DNA from: Dipylidium caninum
Lineage: Eukaryota > Platyhelminthes > Cestoda > Cyclophyllidea > Dipylidiidae
Direction: 5' to 3'
DNA: 64,000 nt
Assembly: GCA_017562135.1 (NCBI GenBank)
Contig: QEYB01001638.1
Coordinates: 186,001 to 250,000 of the forward strand
Below are positions 24,520 through 37,562 of this stretch, in pieces; the first letter of the stretch is position 1, and every line of letters starts with the position of its first letter. The notes under the pieces were generated by a model. That model did no database searches, was not told where the DNA came from, and saw only the letters and a list, made by a program, of their open reading frames with translations. The position numbers were made by a program, and so were the translations under genes.

Positions 24520-27500
24520 ATGGTTGTCTCGTCCAAGTCCGGCGTCACCAAGGCGGAGGGGGTTTTTAACATTCCAGGTGTGACGGATACCCTATATCGG
24601 AGAGAGTAACAAACATACTAGACATATTTGACCGAGGTCATGCTTTGTTTACCGGGGGAGGCAAACGGCAAAATACAGAATTCATGACCGCTTTACCACT
24701 TGACATTTACATTGCAAGTTTCACCGTTTGGACGTATCTTTTTTTCTAGTGCTATGATGGAATATTGCTAAAAGATACTTTTTAGATCTTGGACTTTTCA
24801 CCACCTTAACTTGTCGGATTTGATATGATTGAACCACCCCTCCTATTTATTGTTCAGACGCCTATTTTGGTCACTTTCAGTCCTCTATATTGTAAGGTGT
24901 GCTCAAAACCAACATGGTCTTCGCCATGGAGATTACCAGCGATATCAACAATATGTAACTCGGAGGATCAGGCGTATGCGCAAATCTCTTCGCTTCCAGC
25001 AAGGCACCCGTTCCCGAGTAGTCCCTAAGAGGTTGACACCAGAATTGGTCACTGACGCTCGCCATCTTATCTTGTCGGTATTCGAAATCGAACGATGTTG
25101 GGCCTGTGCCATGCAACTAAGGTCGGAGGCAAATTCAGAGCCGCGTAAACGGTTCCACATGATTTCTCGTCTTCGAAAAGCAGCGAAAAGTGCGCAACTC
25201 CTCAGTGAAATAACGGCAGGTGTGCCTATGTGTGACGCGCAGACCAAACTTGAATTGACTGCATACATTCAGTGGATTACTGGTATTCTTCACTTTGAGC
25301 AGCAGGTTGGTTTCTGAAGCTGGTTAATCAAAACCAGCCATGGGTTTCGATAAGTATTAATGTCATGCTGCTTCATGTGCAGTATATTGGTAAATAATGG
25401 TTGTAAATGTCTGCTTCTAATGCTACCACTTACATATTCCAGAACATTGAAATGGTTGGATCGCCTATTTTAGTGTATTAATGGGCGTTACTCTTTCAAT
25501 AGGACTGGGTGAAGGCGGAGAAATTGCTGGAGTCCGCCCGACAAATTTACGCAGCTCTAGCGAGTTCGGTGAACGAGGACCTGCAAGCCGTGTACACAGC
25601 ACGGATCGAGGAGATCTTACCTCAAATTCGTTACTGCACTTATAGTATCGGAAGTGCTCCGACGGTGAATGTAGGGGGTACTCTGGAGGATGAACAGATA
25701 GGTAATTTGTTAAAAGAGATGTTGGTCCTCCAAGCTGGTTCCGTGATAGAAGTCGTGTGGCTTGGCGCTTCTATACCCGTCAAACTGGAAAAGGCCAGGC
25801 TGGCTGTTCAGTCTGTACAGGTGCGCCACATAATTTATGTTTTTATACTTAGCAACCCATTAGAAGTTTGCTGTTGATAGTCGAACAGTACTTCCAACAC
25901 CATGCATTGTTCTCTCTTGTATTTGCTTTCCTGTCTTTTTCTCATGGCATATACTAGTCTATTATTACTTTGATGCTCCATTCCAACTTTTATACATATG
26001 CCTTGACCGATCGCTAGCAGTGCACGTGTTATTTAGGTTTCTTGTTGAATTTTTTTCTGACTCGACTAGGAGGCCGATGACCAGCTTGCTAAGATTCCTT
26101 CCAGCCACACTAAAGCGGCCCTCTGCGAGTCAGTTGTGAAAGTTATTGTCGATGCATTGGTAGCCGTTCGAGAGGAAATACGCTCTCTGTCCACTTCAGA
26201 CATAGCCCCTAGGATTGAGAAGGTGTGTACTTTCCTTTTTTCATTTACTAATGTTTACAACAATCACGCTGCTCAACGTTTTATAAATATTCGTGATGAT
26301 TGTCTTGGATTAGCTTCTTAATTGGTCACTTATTATTGGTACATTAAAGTAATTTACTCCTACACAGTGAGGAAGGGTGGTTCCTTTCATTTTTAGCTTC
26401 CTAGGTTGCAACATTTGTATACATATCTCCAGTACTTGAAGTTAAGTAAGACAATCTGGCGTAATCTTTATCAATTGGAGACGTTAATTTCGAACGCACC
26501 TTCGGAGCATCATCATCCATCGTGGTATCTTCTGACTTCGAGCTGCCGCAACCCGTACGAGTTAGCACGCTTTTACGATACGGTTGTACAAAAATTTCAG
26601 GATGTACTCAGTCTTCCAGGCGGCATGCAGGACAATCCTGATGTCAGGAGTCTCATTAAAGCCAAATTATTGGTTTACAAGTCTTTGAGGTGAGTTCCCC
26701 GGATCTTTATTTGCTAACAGAACTTAATCGATGTTCTTTTTTGCCCTATTCGATTTAGGTATTACTACATGGCTCTAACGTATTTCCAAGGGGACCGTTT
26801 TTTCGAAAGTTTTTCCTTGCTACGAAGTTGCAGGGCAGAAGCGGAAGAGGCGGAAGTCATTTTTTCCAGAAATGCTTTATTGGATAACGTTGAAGCGGAA
26901 GCGGTGCCGGGTCATCCCCGGGCTTTCCTTATACAGCTATTACAGGACCTGAAAAATCAAGTAGACTCCGAAATTCCTGCATGTAAGGCTGGTCACATGC
27001 TTGAACTCGCTGCTAGTGGCGCCCCTAGGGGATCTGTTGATAACGTCATGGACTCAGGGACGGTTCCCAAGGCCGTGCTTAAGGAGGTAACTTGTCTTCT
27101 TATCTCTCACGCGGTATTAAAGTTGAACCAAGAGATAGAAAAATTCTAGGAATTATGCTCTTACCGAATGACTCGTAGTTTTACCCCTTTGCTTTAGAAC
27201 CTGTTGAAGGCACACTGGACGTGAAGGAGAAGTCTGGCAGATGACTGAAACTTTATTTACGTGTAAAGAATAATAAGTAATAATAGTAATAGTAATAGTA
27301 ATAATAAATAGAAAAATCCGTAGCCTATTTAACAGACCGTCTATAAGTCCCTTATCATTCACTTTCGTCTGGTTATCTCACGTGTCAAACCCTAAGCTTC
27401 AATCTTACCCACCGCCTATATAATTGAATGGGGTGCTGTGGTAGAGATTGGTTTATTTGTTTTTCGGATTATTCTTTTATATTCATACGAGATATGTTAC

Positions 27501-27972
27501 ATATATAACCTCTATCGTTGGAGTAAAGCTTAGTGTCTTATGTCTTTATATATTTCATTAATTTTATCCTTACTGAGTGGAAGTTTTGTTGTTCCAAATG
27601 TATTAATGTGGTTAAATGCCTTAACAGTCCACCTTCTGTACGTACAGTACGTAGCGGTACTATTGCTAAATTATCAATGTCTAAGACTAATTAGGTATGA
27701 ATAGCCTCTTCACCCACTTTTTTCCATTTTAGCCACTGATTAGATCTCCATTCGAGTTTGTCCCAGAAAAATTGATCATGGAAAAGTTGGCCAAACAGCC
27801 ATCGCCTTTGGTAGCCTTGCTACCGGACTTCGAAGCGATTCCGGTGAAGCCGGCCTTTTTCGACCTGGCTCTAAACCAAATCAATTTCCCCTCGCAGCCC
27901 TCAAAGGAGTTGACGTCTGCTGGCATCGCCAGCTTCATGAAAGGCCTGATCTGGGGTCAGTCGAAGAAATAG
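24520..27972 (+). CDS. SRP68: Signal recognition particle 68 kDa subunit (SRP68)
   Basis: SRP68 binds the SRP RNA with SRP72 and helps target secretory proteins to the endoplasmic reticulum. Seven exons: 24520-24577, 24881-25305, 25503-25820, 26070-26222, 26397-26689, 26759-27086, 27733-27972; all junctions are in phase, giving about 604 residues (human: 627). The short first exon encodes 19 residues ending FNIP and joins in phase 1 to VLYIVRCAQNQHGLRHGDYQRY, the highly conserved RNA-binding start of the family. Further matches are RRIRRMRKSLRF, EPRKRFHMISRLRKAAK, RYCTYSIG, the TPR-like middle with LQYLKLSKTI, and the C-terminal block PVKPAFFDLALNQINFP with a final GQSKK tail. The start ATG at 24520 gives an N-terminus of normal length. 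The intron of 69 nt at 26690-26758 fits the short-intron class of this genome. Confidence 0.97.
27269..27310. repeat. AT-rich (TAA)n-like tract
   Basis: Imperfect TAA/TAG triplets in the last intron of SRP68. Confidence 0.7.
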
Positions 27973-28053
27973 CATACTACCTCCAATCTCAGCGTTAAAA
28001 TTGCCACTTTCTACTCACTTGCCGATCGTGATAATGGTTAAAGGCACGGGATT

Positions 28054-28059
28054 AATAAA
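28054..28059 (+). promoter_or_regulatory. Polyadenylation signal AATAAA of SRP68
   Basis: Canonical AATAAA 82 nt after the SRP68 stop codon, followed by a T11 run at 28086-28096. Confidence 0.65.
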
Positions 28060-28096
28060 TGTGACATGATAACCGAGGTTTCCGATTTTTTTTTTT

Positions 28097-29415
28097 ACTG
28101 ACATAACACTGATAAAGTGGTAGTCGTATGGGTTGCAACTTGGAACTGATGTGGAGTACTTTCATTTCTGTTGGTGACAAACGGTTGAGAGCGATGTTCT
28201 GTGGTAGTTTTCCGCGTCCGTGCGTGGGAGTGATGAGTGCTTCGCGAGTGGGGTATGGCTGCCCAGGCTTCCCAAATCATTGAGAAATTACGGTCATATT
28301 GCCACTTAGGGAATATGGTGGTCACAATGTCCCAAGTTCCGGTGTCTGATGCTGGCGGTTTTACGGTGGAAGTGGGCAGAATTCGAGATTTTCCCTCGTG
28401 GAATGCCGCCTATTCTAAAACGTTATTACGTAAAAGGATTGCTAACAGGAAGAGTGGGCTTCTCGAAAGTGAAGAAGTGTTTGGGCGGTGGGCGTGCGAA
28501 ATTATTTGCCTCGGCGGGGAGTGGGGGTTGATTAGGTTCAGAAGGTCGGATGATGGGGCTTGCGCAAGGGGCTCACCAAATTGGGAAGGAGGTACACAAT
28601 GAAGTATTCCTTCAATCGGCGAAAGATTGTGTATATTTATGTTATAACAATATGACCCTTTTTTGAAAGGGTTAGAACACCATCGGAACTTACGTTGGGG
28701 AGGGAGGGAGGGAGGCGTCTTCGCCGTGCTGACTTCATAACAAAATCGAGTTGGTCGAACGCATAAATAAAAAAATCTAAAAAAACCTAAAATTAAAAAA
28801 AATTACTGTTAGCTATTATTTGCGGTATATATTTTGAGGACAAACATAAAAAGGTATCATCGAAATGAGACTTCGTTTTAATCTACCGAGTTAACCTAGA
28901 CTTCGTTGAAGTTTTTAAAAAGGTGTCGCTTTATTTGTGCCGATTGGTCACTCGGGTACGTTGTTGGCTATTTCTCTCCGGTCATATTCTTGTCTGATCG
29001 CTGTCACTAATATTGGTCTCATTCGGTTGTCTTGAGTAGCCTGTTATCCTGCGCTTTAGCAGCATTTTTGCTCGAGGATGTCTTTTACAATGCCAGGCTC
29101 GTGTTAATTTTTTCATGTCGAAACTTTACACGATACCGCGCTTTGATACCCTTCTCGAATACGCCTTCTTACAAATTATTGACTCCTTCAGTTGTCCATC
29201 TCCTATTACTTTCTTTAATACACGTAGAATCTTCTGCGTGACTTTATCTTCTAACATTCATTATAATTACGTCTAGTGCTTACTTACTCCCTAAAATAAT
29301 GCTAAAGGTTATGGTACTTCCAAGATAATCTCGATTTTTCTCCACAGCAATTTCCACTTTACTTCACTTCTTGTTATGAAAAGGGAATTCTATTGCTTTG
29401 ACTCTTTTAGTCCAA
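28097..29415. other. Intergenic region between SRP68 and the caspase gene
   Basis: About 1.3 kb. A plus-strand frame at about 28237-28602 (121 residues) has no recognisable domain and an unrelated frame overlaps it on the other strand, so it is not called. The sequence from 28.7 kb onward is AT-rich. Just before the caspase start there is a pyrimidine-rich stretch ending in TTTTAG, five bases before the ATG, which could be a cis- or trans-splice acceptor. Confidence 0.35.
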
Positions 29416-32400
29416 ATGGAAACTGATATTTCGACTCCTCCAGCAGTGGATGGTATGCCAGTCAAAAGTATCGATAGGGACGACAGTTTTATCTTGTAAG
29501 TGTTCGTCATTCGAGAACGCTGTCACCATACTACGATAGCGAGAGTGAATTTCTCTAGAAAGGTTTTGATTAAATTTTGTGTTTGACCATAGTTCAAAGT
29601 AGTCAACAGAAGAGATAAACTTAAGAGTATATTGTCCTTAAATTTCAGCTTGCGCATGTTTATAATTTAATTAATAAACATCGAGAAAGGTGGTGTTCTA
29701 TGAACTTGCTCGACTGCATACCACTTTTTTCTAACTGCAAGCATTATAAAAAATCATTGAATGCATGTTTTTAGTTGATTTATTGTGGTGAATATTGTTT
29801 TAATAAACTTGGCAACCTTGTCGATTGCATGTGCGAGACGTTATCCGCATCATGTCCGCGTTTTTATGTGCATATTAATGTCCGAGAATGTGACTATGCT
29901 TTCGCGTTGCATATTTTACCTACGACAATAAGCCAGATATATGAGTATGGTTTGGATGAGGCTGAAAATTTTGCAGTTCAATTAATTTGGTCTCTGATAC
30001 GATTGGAAGATGTGTTAACTACGTCATCGAATAGATTTCCGACATTTATCTTTATATTAACCCGTACACATTAGGAATAACGTTGGTTGCAATTTTTGGA
30101 TAACCTATGCTTGATGCTTCAATTTATTAAGTAGTTTTTTAGTCGTTTCCGCATTCAGAAAAACATCCAAAATAGAATGTACTTGCGCGTTTTTGTGATG
30201 GTTTGGATACGCTTTTTGCAACCATCGGTCGGACACACGCAGTTCTGAATAAATTCCTTTTCGCCTATAGTAGAAGCTTTCTAGTTTCGTGGCAGCCAGT
30301 GATGCGCAATTTTATGGTACAAATAATCAGAGTCTTCTATTTGAGATACAAGAAGTCTTTATATGATGAAATTCCGATAGGGCTACGAGTTACTGAATGT
30401 TAACGAACATTACATCTGACTACTTCCGTGGTTTGTCAGAATCAAAGCTTCTTTGTTTCTTATGCGGTCATATTAGTGAATTGTTATCTGAGCGTTAGCG
30501 CGCATTGGATCTGAGAGGGTTAGCATTAAGTTCGTTGTTTATCACACACATTACTTTCATGCCATATGCTTAAATTTCGGTCTGTGATCCCTCATTCATC
30601 TGTACTGTTTTTATGTCTTGCTAATACACCACTAATCTGGCTTTCGGACATGTGATTTTTAAACAGGAATTTTGTTTCCGCATCTTAAAATTCTTTGCTC
30701 TCAGCAGTTACTCACATCTGCATTCTTTACCTCATGACAATATTCTGGCGCATTCGCACCCTTCTGAAGTGAGATGAAGCAGTCCATTAAATAATGTCTT
30801 ATTCATGAATGCTACTTAAACTTGCTCATATGTATTTATACGCATATATTTACGCCTTGAAGTCAAGTTTACGCATCCATTTCAAAGCGCCGTGGTTTTC
30901 TAAATTATTTTCTTTATCTCCTTTGGATCAGTGACAATCAGATCGTTAGTATTTGGTGAAATGGTTGTTTCCGTAAGAACATCCGTTAGCCAGAATGGAT
31001 GACAATCTTTTCGCTTGCCCCTTTTGTCGGAACGCACCAGTGAATAGCTTTTCTACAAGTTTACTTTCGACTGTGGTAAAATTACAAAAAATTGGGTTTG
31101 ATTTATTAAAAGGCACAACAAAAATGCAACACGGCATTCCTATTACTTTTTTTAGCTCGGTATTTTGAGAGTATTTGTCCAAACAGTTGCCCAATCAACT
31201 GCGATTCACTTTGTAAAAATACAACTGTAAAGTTTGAAGCGACAATATCTAACGAACTTACGAAGATTACCTTGAACTGTTCCAGGCCTTAGTGAAGTGT
31301 CCTTATGCGAAAAGATTACACACTACGCGATAACGAAGATATTTCGGTGAAGTTCCATGTTTTCGCTCTAATTAAACGTCCTCAAATTCCGAACACCTTT
31401 TAGTTTATTTAGCGGGACCCATTGTGAAGCCACCATATATTGTAGGATGTAGCATCTCTTAAACCCAAATAATGTTGTACAAATACTAAGGTCGCGATGT
31501 GACTGAAGGCTTTTTTATTAATTAACTCCGATTTTTATGCATATACCTTAGCTTTAGAGAGCACTCATCAAAATGTATGTATTTAATTTCTTGTGTACTT
31601 TTGTTTGGGGCTATTAGTTCCTCGACAGGAGGCAAGACTTCACCATTCCAGAGTTCTTCAGCACTTCCCAAGAGTAGTGGACTGATGGAAACGGGAAGTG
31701 CCGACGGTTGGAGGTACTTGAGTGAGAACGAGCTCTGCGACCCCGATCTAGCGTATCCGCGAGTCGCTAATCCAAACAACCGCAGCAATCCGCGCGGTAT
31801 CTGTCTCCTTATCAACCAGCGCGACTTCGACTTGGCTAAAACTGGCCAAGAACGACGTGACGGGACTGACGTCGATGTGGACAATGTGGAGCGCACTTTC
31901 ATTCGTTGCGGTTATGCCGTCAATCGGGCCACAAACCTTACTCTACGCAAGATGGAGTTTCTCCTCGATGATGGTCGGTTCAGCTTTTTAAGTACTTGAT
32001 TTTTCTTATTGTAATTGTCAAATTTACTGTAAATAGGCCGGTGTAGATGCCAAGTACTTTTCCTTTTTGTCCTTGCTTCTCATTGCCATGAATCGTCTTC
32101 CTTACAAGTCTAATGTGTTAGTTGAGATTATGCACGAGTACTGGATCACTAGGAGATTAACAGCCCTTAATAATACCTCAACCATTATCACCTTCCTCCT
32201 GTTATCTGTTAGAAATACAAGTAATTTGACCACAATCGCTTATTGTTAGACAGTTCTGTATGCGGGAGAAATGGTGAAACTTACTTCTATTACTACTAGG
32301 ATTAGCCGGTCGATTGTTTTTGCGGATGTTCTGACTAATATAGATGAGCATGCCGCAAACCTCTTTGATATTCTTTACTATTATACCACCGAACTTCGAT

Positions 32401-34166
32401 CTTATTGCTTATTGCTTATTGCACTGATCACACCCGCATTTTGCGACCAAAAGGCTGGTAAGGTGTGAGTTGCTTGTTATGGCGATTTGATTATCTCTTC
32501 TCCTGTGTAGTGCGGTCGCAAAACCACAGTAGGTATGATAGCTTCGTGTGCGTCATCCTTAGTCACGGATCTGAGGGCATTGTCTACGCCTCCGACGGGA
32601 CTATCAACGTGGATCGTCTAATCGGTTACTTCCGTTCCGACAGGTGCCCCACTCTTGCTGGCAAGCCCAAAATTTTCTTCATCCAGGTACGTTTTAGTCG
32701 ATTATTTCACTGTTTTCCGGATCGTCGAGCGACAAACTTGAGATGTTGATTTAGTGTTAGTGTAAAAATTGGTAGATTTGTAATGGTAGGCCTTTGAATT
32801 GCCTCTTATTCCAGTTTCTGACCCAATAACAAGTAAGCTAATTGCGAAATGCAGATCTTCATTTCTCCGTTGATTTCGTTCATAGAGTTGATTGGCGATG
32901 AGTCTGAGGCTCGTTTTCTGTGCACTTGATCAGGTTCAATTTCTTGTTTTGATTCCATACTACTGGTTGTTAAGTCAACCAACTTGGCTTGTTTGTTTGC
33001 AAGCCATGTCATCGTAATTCCAAACAACCAACTATGCGTTCTCAGGCAGCTGTTCGACTGAATCCCCAAATATTTATTGTAGTGAATATTTTCCGAATAC
33101 CTGCACATAATGGTATTCTCCGCTCTCCTAAATATTATCCTTCGTCCACAATTGTATGAAACTGCGGGTATGGCCCTTATTTCTTCTCCTGAATGCTGTA
33201 GTTTGCGCGGACCTGCAGTTTTCACTCCGGTTTCCCGGAATTATTGAGTTTCTCGATTTTTTCCTGGTTGCATATTCCAAACTCTTACATAATTCGATTG
33301 TACTCATGGGTGACAACAACTTATGCATTCGTCCAAAGCTATTTTAATAGACATCCGCCTTTTGCCAGTGTCTCCATATTGATTATGTTGTACCTATAAA
33401 ATGTAGTTTATCGCAGTCAGTTGTCTAAATTTTTGAAATGAGATAACCCTTTGTGCACTATCTTCTTACGCTACTGTGCGTTTATTGTGGGACAACGTTG
33501 ATTGGTTTGTTTTCCCCAACAGTAGCGTACACGGTTCTTCCTCGATATTTAGGCTTGCCGAGGCTGCAAATTTGATAAAGGAATCACTCTCTCCACGGAT
33601 GCCAGCTCGGACCGGCTGCTGGTAACCAAACTCCCTGTCGAAGCTGACGTCTTCGTCGCTAACTCGACTTGCCCTGGTAGGCCCACAGACTCCACCGTTC
33701 CCAACTAATCAGATGCCTCACCGAGGCTGTTTACCCTCGCATCTTGGATGAATCCGCGTAACTGATTTTGAAATAATGGCTTTGCTGTTACACAACAAAC
33801 ATCCTAATACACGTTTCTACCGATTAGGGCTATTCACGCCAAACTGGCCACCTTTTGAAGCTAGATTTCAGTTAAGCAAATCACATTGGTAGACACTCAG
33901 AAAAATTTGTTTTTATAATTCATTGTACAGGTTACTATGCTTGGCGTAACTCCCAAAGTGGTAGCTGGTTCATTCAAGAATTATGCAAGGTGATCAAAGC
34001 AGCGCAGGAGTCGGGCCAGCATCACGACGTGTCCGCGCTGCTGACGGTGGTCGCACGCAAGGTGGCATTGCTTTACGAGTCCAACACCGGTCAGAGCGAA
34101 TCACACGGCAGCAAGCAGATGGTGAGTGTCAACTCCACTCTGACGCGCAAGGCTTTCATCGTCTAA
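29416..34166 (+). CDS. Executioner caspase (caspase-3/7-like)
   Basis: A cysteine protease that cuts after Asp during apoptosis. Five exons: 29416-29495, 31618-31973, 32511-32686, 33553-33676, 33931-34166; all phases agree, giving 323 residues with a short prodomain, so executioner rather than initiator type. Visible: RGICLLINQRDF and ERRDGTDVDVDNVE with the substrate-binding Arg; the catalytic His in VILSHGSEG; the catalytic Cys in QACRGC, split after Gln by an intron; the large/small-subunit linker with candidate self-cleavage Asp residues (LSTD, SSD); and the small subunit LPVEAD, YYAWRNSQSGSWFIQELC with the second pocket Arg. The first exon (MPVKSIDRDDSF) is chosen because its phase-2 donor GTAAGT joins the CTATTAG acceptor exactly. 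An alternative ATG at 31577 would give an odd hydrophobic start inside the intron. Substrate preference is not deduced. Confidence 0.94.
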
Positions 34167-34568
34167 CAGCTCCCTCCCAGTGCCTCTGCTCCTCACCTCC
34201 CGGTCATTTTCAAATTCACTTTACGCATCTATACTCACTTTTGCTGTTTTGGCTTAATATTGCATTTCATACATTGCTAAACATCTAATCTTGCTCTCAC
34301 GTTTTATGGGTTGCCCTACTTAACCCGTTTTGCGACAGTATAATTTACAGATTCGCTGAAATAATGACTACATACTGTCATAAGAACAGTGAAGCCTTAA
34401 AAATATGCGGTATTTCACAATTCTTGTTGGACCTACAACGAACGAGCATTATGACGGAACTGGCTGTTGCTGTGAAAATCCACGATATTTGTTCTCCCAA
34501 GCGGAGTACCTCGAAGGGTTTGCGAGGTGCAGGAATCAATCTAAAACCGAAACATATTCGTCAAGTTT
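34167..34568. other. Short interval between convergent caspase and CDK5RAP1
   Basis: The two genes converge here. Open frames at 34364-34590 (+) have no domain. I see no clear polyadenylation signal. Confidence 0.3.
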
Positions 34569-34630
34569 GAAAATCACATTTTTGTATTGAATCCACTTTT
34601 ACTCTCCACTTCACCAGTCTAAATGGCGTG

Positions 34631-36425
34631 TTAACTCACTCTTAAAACTATATAGTCTCCTATCTGGATTTCTGATAAATCTGGCAAATACTTTGAGAAA
34701 ATAGCCTTGACGCCCCCGTCCACACGTCCGGCTAATTCAGCAGTCGATCTTTTGCTAACCTTAACCAAAAATAAATGAGGGACAAGGATTTCATATGGTA
34801 TACAGCATAGGAAATGATAATATTGTACCGATTCCACAAGCACAAGTTGCGTAGACCCAATGAGAGATTCATTAAACCGAAGAGCAGTCGATTGCAGAGC
34901 TGTTTTTAGGTCCATATGCCTGCGTGCCTTAATTTCTGGCGGTACGTCGTCTTCCAGTCGGTGAAACGCACGTGTTTTCTAAAGTCACAGGAAACGATAA
35001 ATATAGTTCGAACAAAAGGCAAGTGAGAGAAGAGAGCCTACATTTCTGAGACTAAATGGGAAGCAGAAGGCATAAGCATAAGAAACTTGATTTATGAGAG
35101 AGAGGGTCTGTTCGTGGTCTTCTTCTGTCTCACCACAGAAACCGGCGATAAAGTCTGAAGAAATTGCAATGTCTAGAAGTAAAAAATTTAAAGTTGTCAC
35201 TTGCTTGGAATGATGGACTTGACACAGTCAACCAAACTTAAATAGGCTTCCCTAGAGTAGCCGCGTTGCATACGCTCGAGAACAGAGGAACTGCCTGATT
35301 GTGCAGGTAAATGTAACTGCGAACACAAATTTGGCCTTTCAGCAATTAACTGAAGAACCTATAAAAACACGTGACTGAATCTAAGATATAGCAATGCCCA
35401 AAGTAGGGTGGGAATACACTTACCTCCAGATTGAAGTCTTTCGGATGAGGTGATGTGAAACGTATTCGCATATTTGGATCAACAGAACTAGCTTCATCCA
35501 GCAGATTTATGAAACGATGCCCACCGACCTTTTGTTTATACACAGTTTTGAATCCAGGGGCAAGCATGTCCACAGTATTACTAGAGCGTCTGTCACCCTC
35601 TGAGAGATCACGATAACTATTAACATTCTGGCCCAAAAGAATCACTTCTTTTACTCCCTTTAGCAAGGTAGATTAAATAGGGATAGTACCTCAGATGATA
35701 GTCGCTTGAGTTCGTTAAGTATCGATCTTAAGGGACGGCTTCGCTCTCTACCACGCACGAAAGGAACTATACAATATGAGCACATATTGTCACAACCCCT
35801 CATCACTGACAAAAAAGTTGACGGACCGGATCGGCGAATGGGTCTAATATCTGCATAGGTCTCTTCTAAAGAAAGGGCAAGAGAAGCACCTTTCAAACCC
35901 TTTGCTTGAATGTCCTCGATCAGCTTCGGCAAGTCACGATAGGCATCCGGACCGCATACAAAGTCAGCAGCAACCTCTCGGTCCTGAACAACACGTCCCT
36001 CTAACAACTTTTCTTTAAGTCGTTCTGCCATACAACCCAAAATGCCTATGCGCAAAGGTGGACGAAGAGTGCCTCTCGAAGAAAAGCGCAAATACCTCAT
36101 GCGACGCCATATCTTCTCCTCAGCGCCTTCGCGAATGGCGCAAGTTAAAAGAAGAGCTGTGTCCGCCTTCAAATAAGCATATATGAGATAAAAGTCTAAC
36201 CTTACAGACGTCTTCAACCTTTTTGAATCCAGCGCTCTGTAGAATTGAGTGAGTTACTTCTGCATCACTGAAATTCATTTGACACCCATAGGCTTCCAAG
36301 TAGAAGGTTCCCTTACATACCGCCTCGTCTCGTTGAGAGCAATTCCAGGCAGACCGCAACACGCCCGGACCAATGCGGTGTGAAGTTAATTTAACTATCG
36401 GCCATCTGGGAAATGGTGCAAACAT
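34631..36425 (-). CDS. CDK5RAP1: CDK5RAP1, mitochondrial tRNA methylthiotransferase (MiaB family)
   Basis: A radical-SAM enzyme that adds a methylthio group to isopentenyl-adenosine 37 of mitochondrial tRNAs. Exons on the minus strand: 36425-36201, 36166-35690, 35657-35424, 35358-35205, 35172-35042, 34978-34829, 34759-34631. The N-terminus ([19 protein letters not shown]) has basic and no acidic residues, fitting a mitochondrial presequence. The UPF0004 cysteines are seen in [14 protein letters not shown] and ILGCMAER; the radical-SAM cluster in [22 protein letters not shown]; then [47 protein letters not shown] and the TRAM-like end ([14 protein letters not shown]). The intron 35204-35173 is 32 nt and starts with GC, not GT. 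The intron 34828-34760 is 69 nt with no in-frame stop. The end may extend: a GTGAGT donor after VLR could join a small exon at about 34613-34569 ending in TGA. About 500 residues. Confidence 0.95.
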
Positions 36426-37562
36426 CGGATTTTCCAAATAAAAGTAATTTCAATTGCTTGGCAAAGAAACTAAAAATGAGCGATGACAGGAGTCATTAAA
36501 ATTCATCTACATGTAGGACGGGTAGGAATTTAACAAGAGAGATACCACGAAACCTACAAGACGTGCTCACTTGATGTATGCTACAGGTGAAATTGGCGCC
36601 TCCCTAGGGTTAGAGGTATAACTGAGACGAATATTATATATATAAATTTCTTGTAGACTTCAAGCACTAGGAAAGAAATGTTAACTTTAACGTGAACGTA
36701 ATGCACGTCACAGGTTTTGTACACCTTGTCCTCAACTCCCTTGTTTTGTCCCGTTCAAGGGCATCCCTTTATGTATTAATTGCCGGTTAAATAGGAAATA
36801 ACTTATTTGCTTGGTACAACTTACACAGAGGGCGCCGTATGTAGTGGTCTACCAGTCAACAGCTGTCATGTTCCAACAAAGATAGCGGTTCGTAGCAGTT
36901 AAAAAAAGACATCAATTCATTCACCGATGATATGGGAAAGACATTATTTAAGACTTCGAACGGCTGTGTCCGATAAAAAAGATTTATAGAGAATAAGGTG
37001 CCAAATCAATCCTAGATTTAGCCAGTTACGCGGAGGGTGCACTATTTTTTTTGGATAATCACGACGCTCAGTTATTTGGCAGAGTTCCGCCTTTTTCCGC
37101 GTTTCATTTCAGTATGGTCTAAATTCTAAGAATGCATGGTGGCGTTGAGTTATATCATCCTTCATAGTTTGCCGGCAAGGCACATATCACATAAATTTTA
37201 TTTTCCAAAGATACGTATTAAATGCATTCAAAAGTGGGAAAATAGCCGTACGTTTATACAGAGGTGAAATTAGTTTAAACGTGTAAAATCACCGCAGCTC
37301 TCTGAACTGATATGCCAGCCGGCCTAAGTGCCCCATCGGTGTTCAGTATTTTCGTTGATTTAGCATGCTGTCGGTGGGGTTGTTTCTCTAATTATAATTG
37401 CTGACTCTTGTCAAGACTAGTTTCACTTTCCTGAGATTTTGTAGTTGCACTATTCGTATTTTTGATATTTTTTCGGATCATTGCTTCATTTATTCTCTCG
37501 TACTAAACATGGCTACACTATAGGATATAACCAATACAACGGCTTAGGTTTAATCGAATACA
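36426..37562. promoter_or_regulatory. Divergent upstream region of CDK5RAP1 and IDI1
   Basis: 1.1 kb of AT-rich DNA between two start codons that point away from each other. It should hold both promoters. No coding frame of note and no motif I can name with confidence. Confidence 0.4.

Noticed and set aside
31577..31617. Alternative start of the caspase with a hydrophobic N-terminus
   Set aside because: This stretch is the pyrimidine-rich end of an intron; the upstream exon at 29416 joins in the correct phase.
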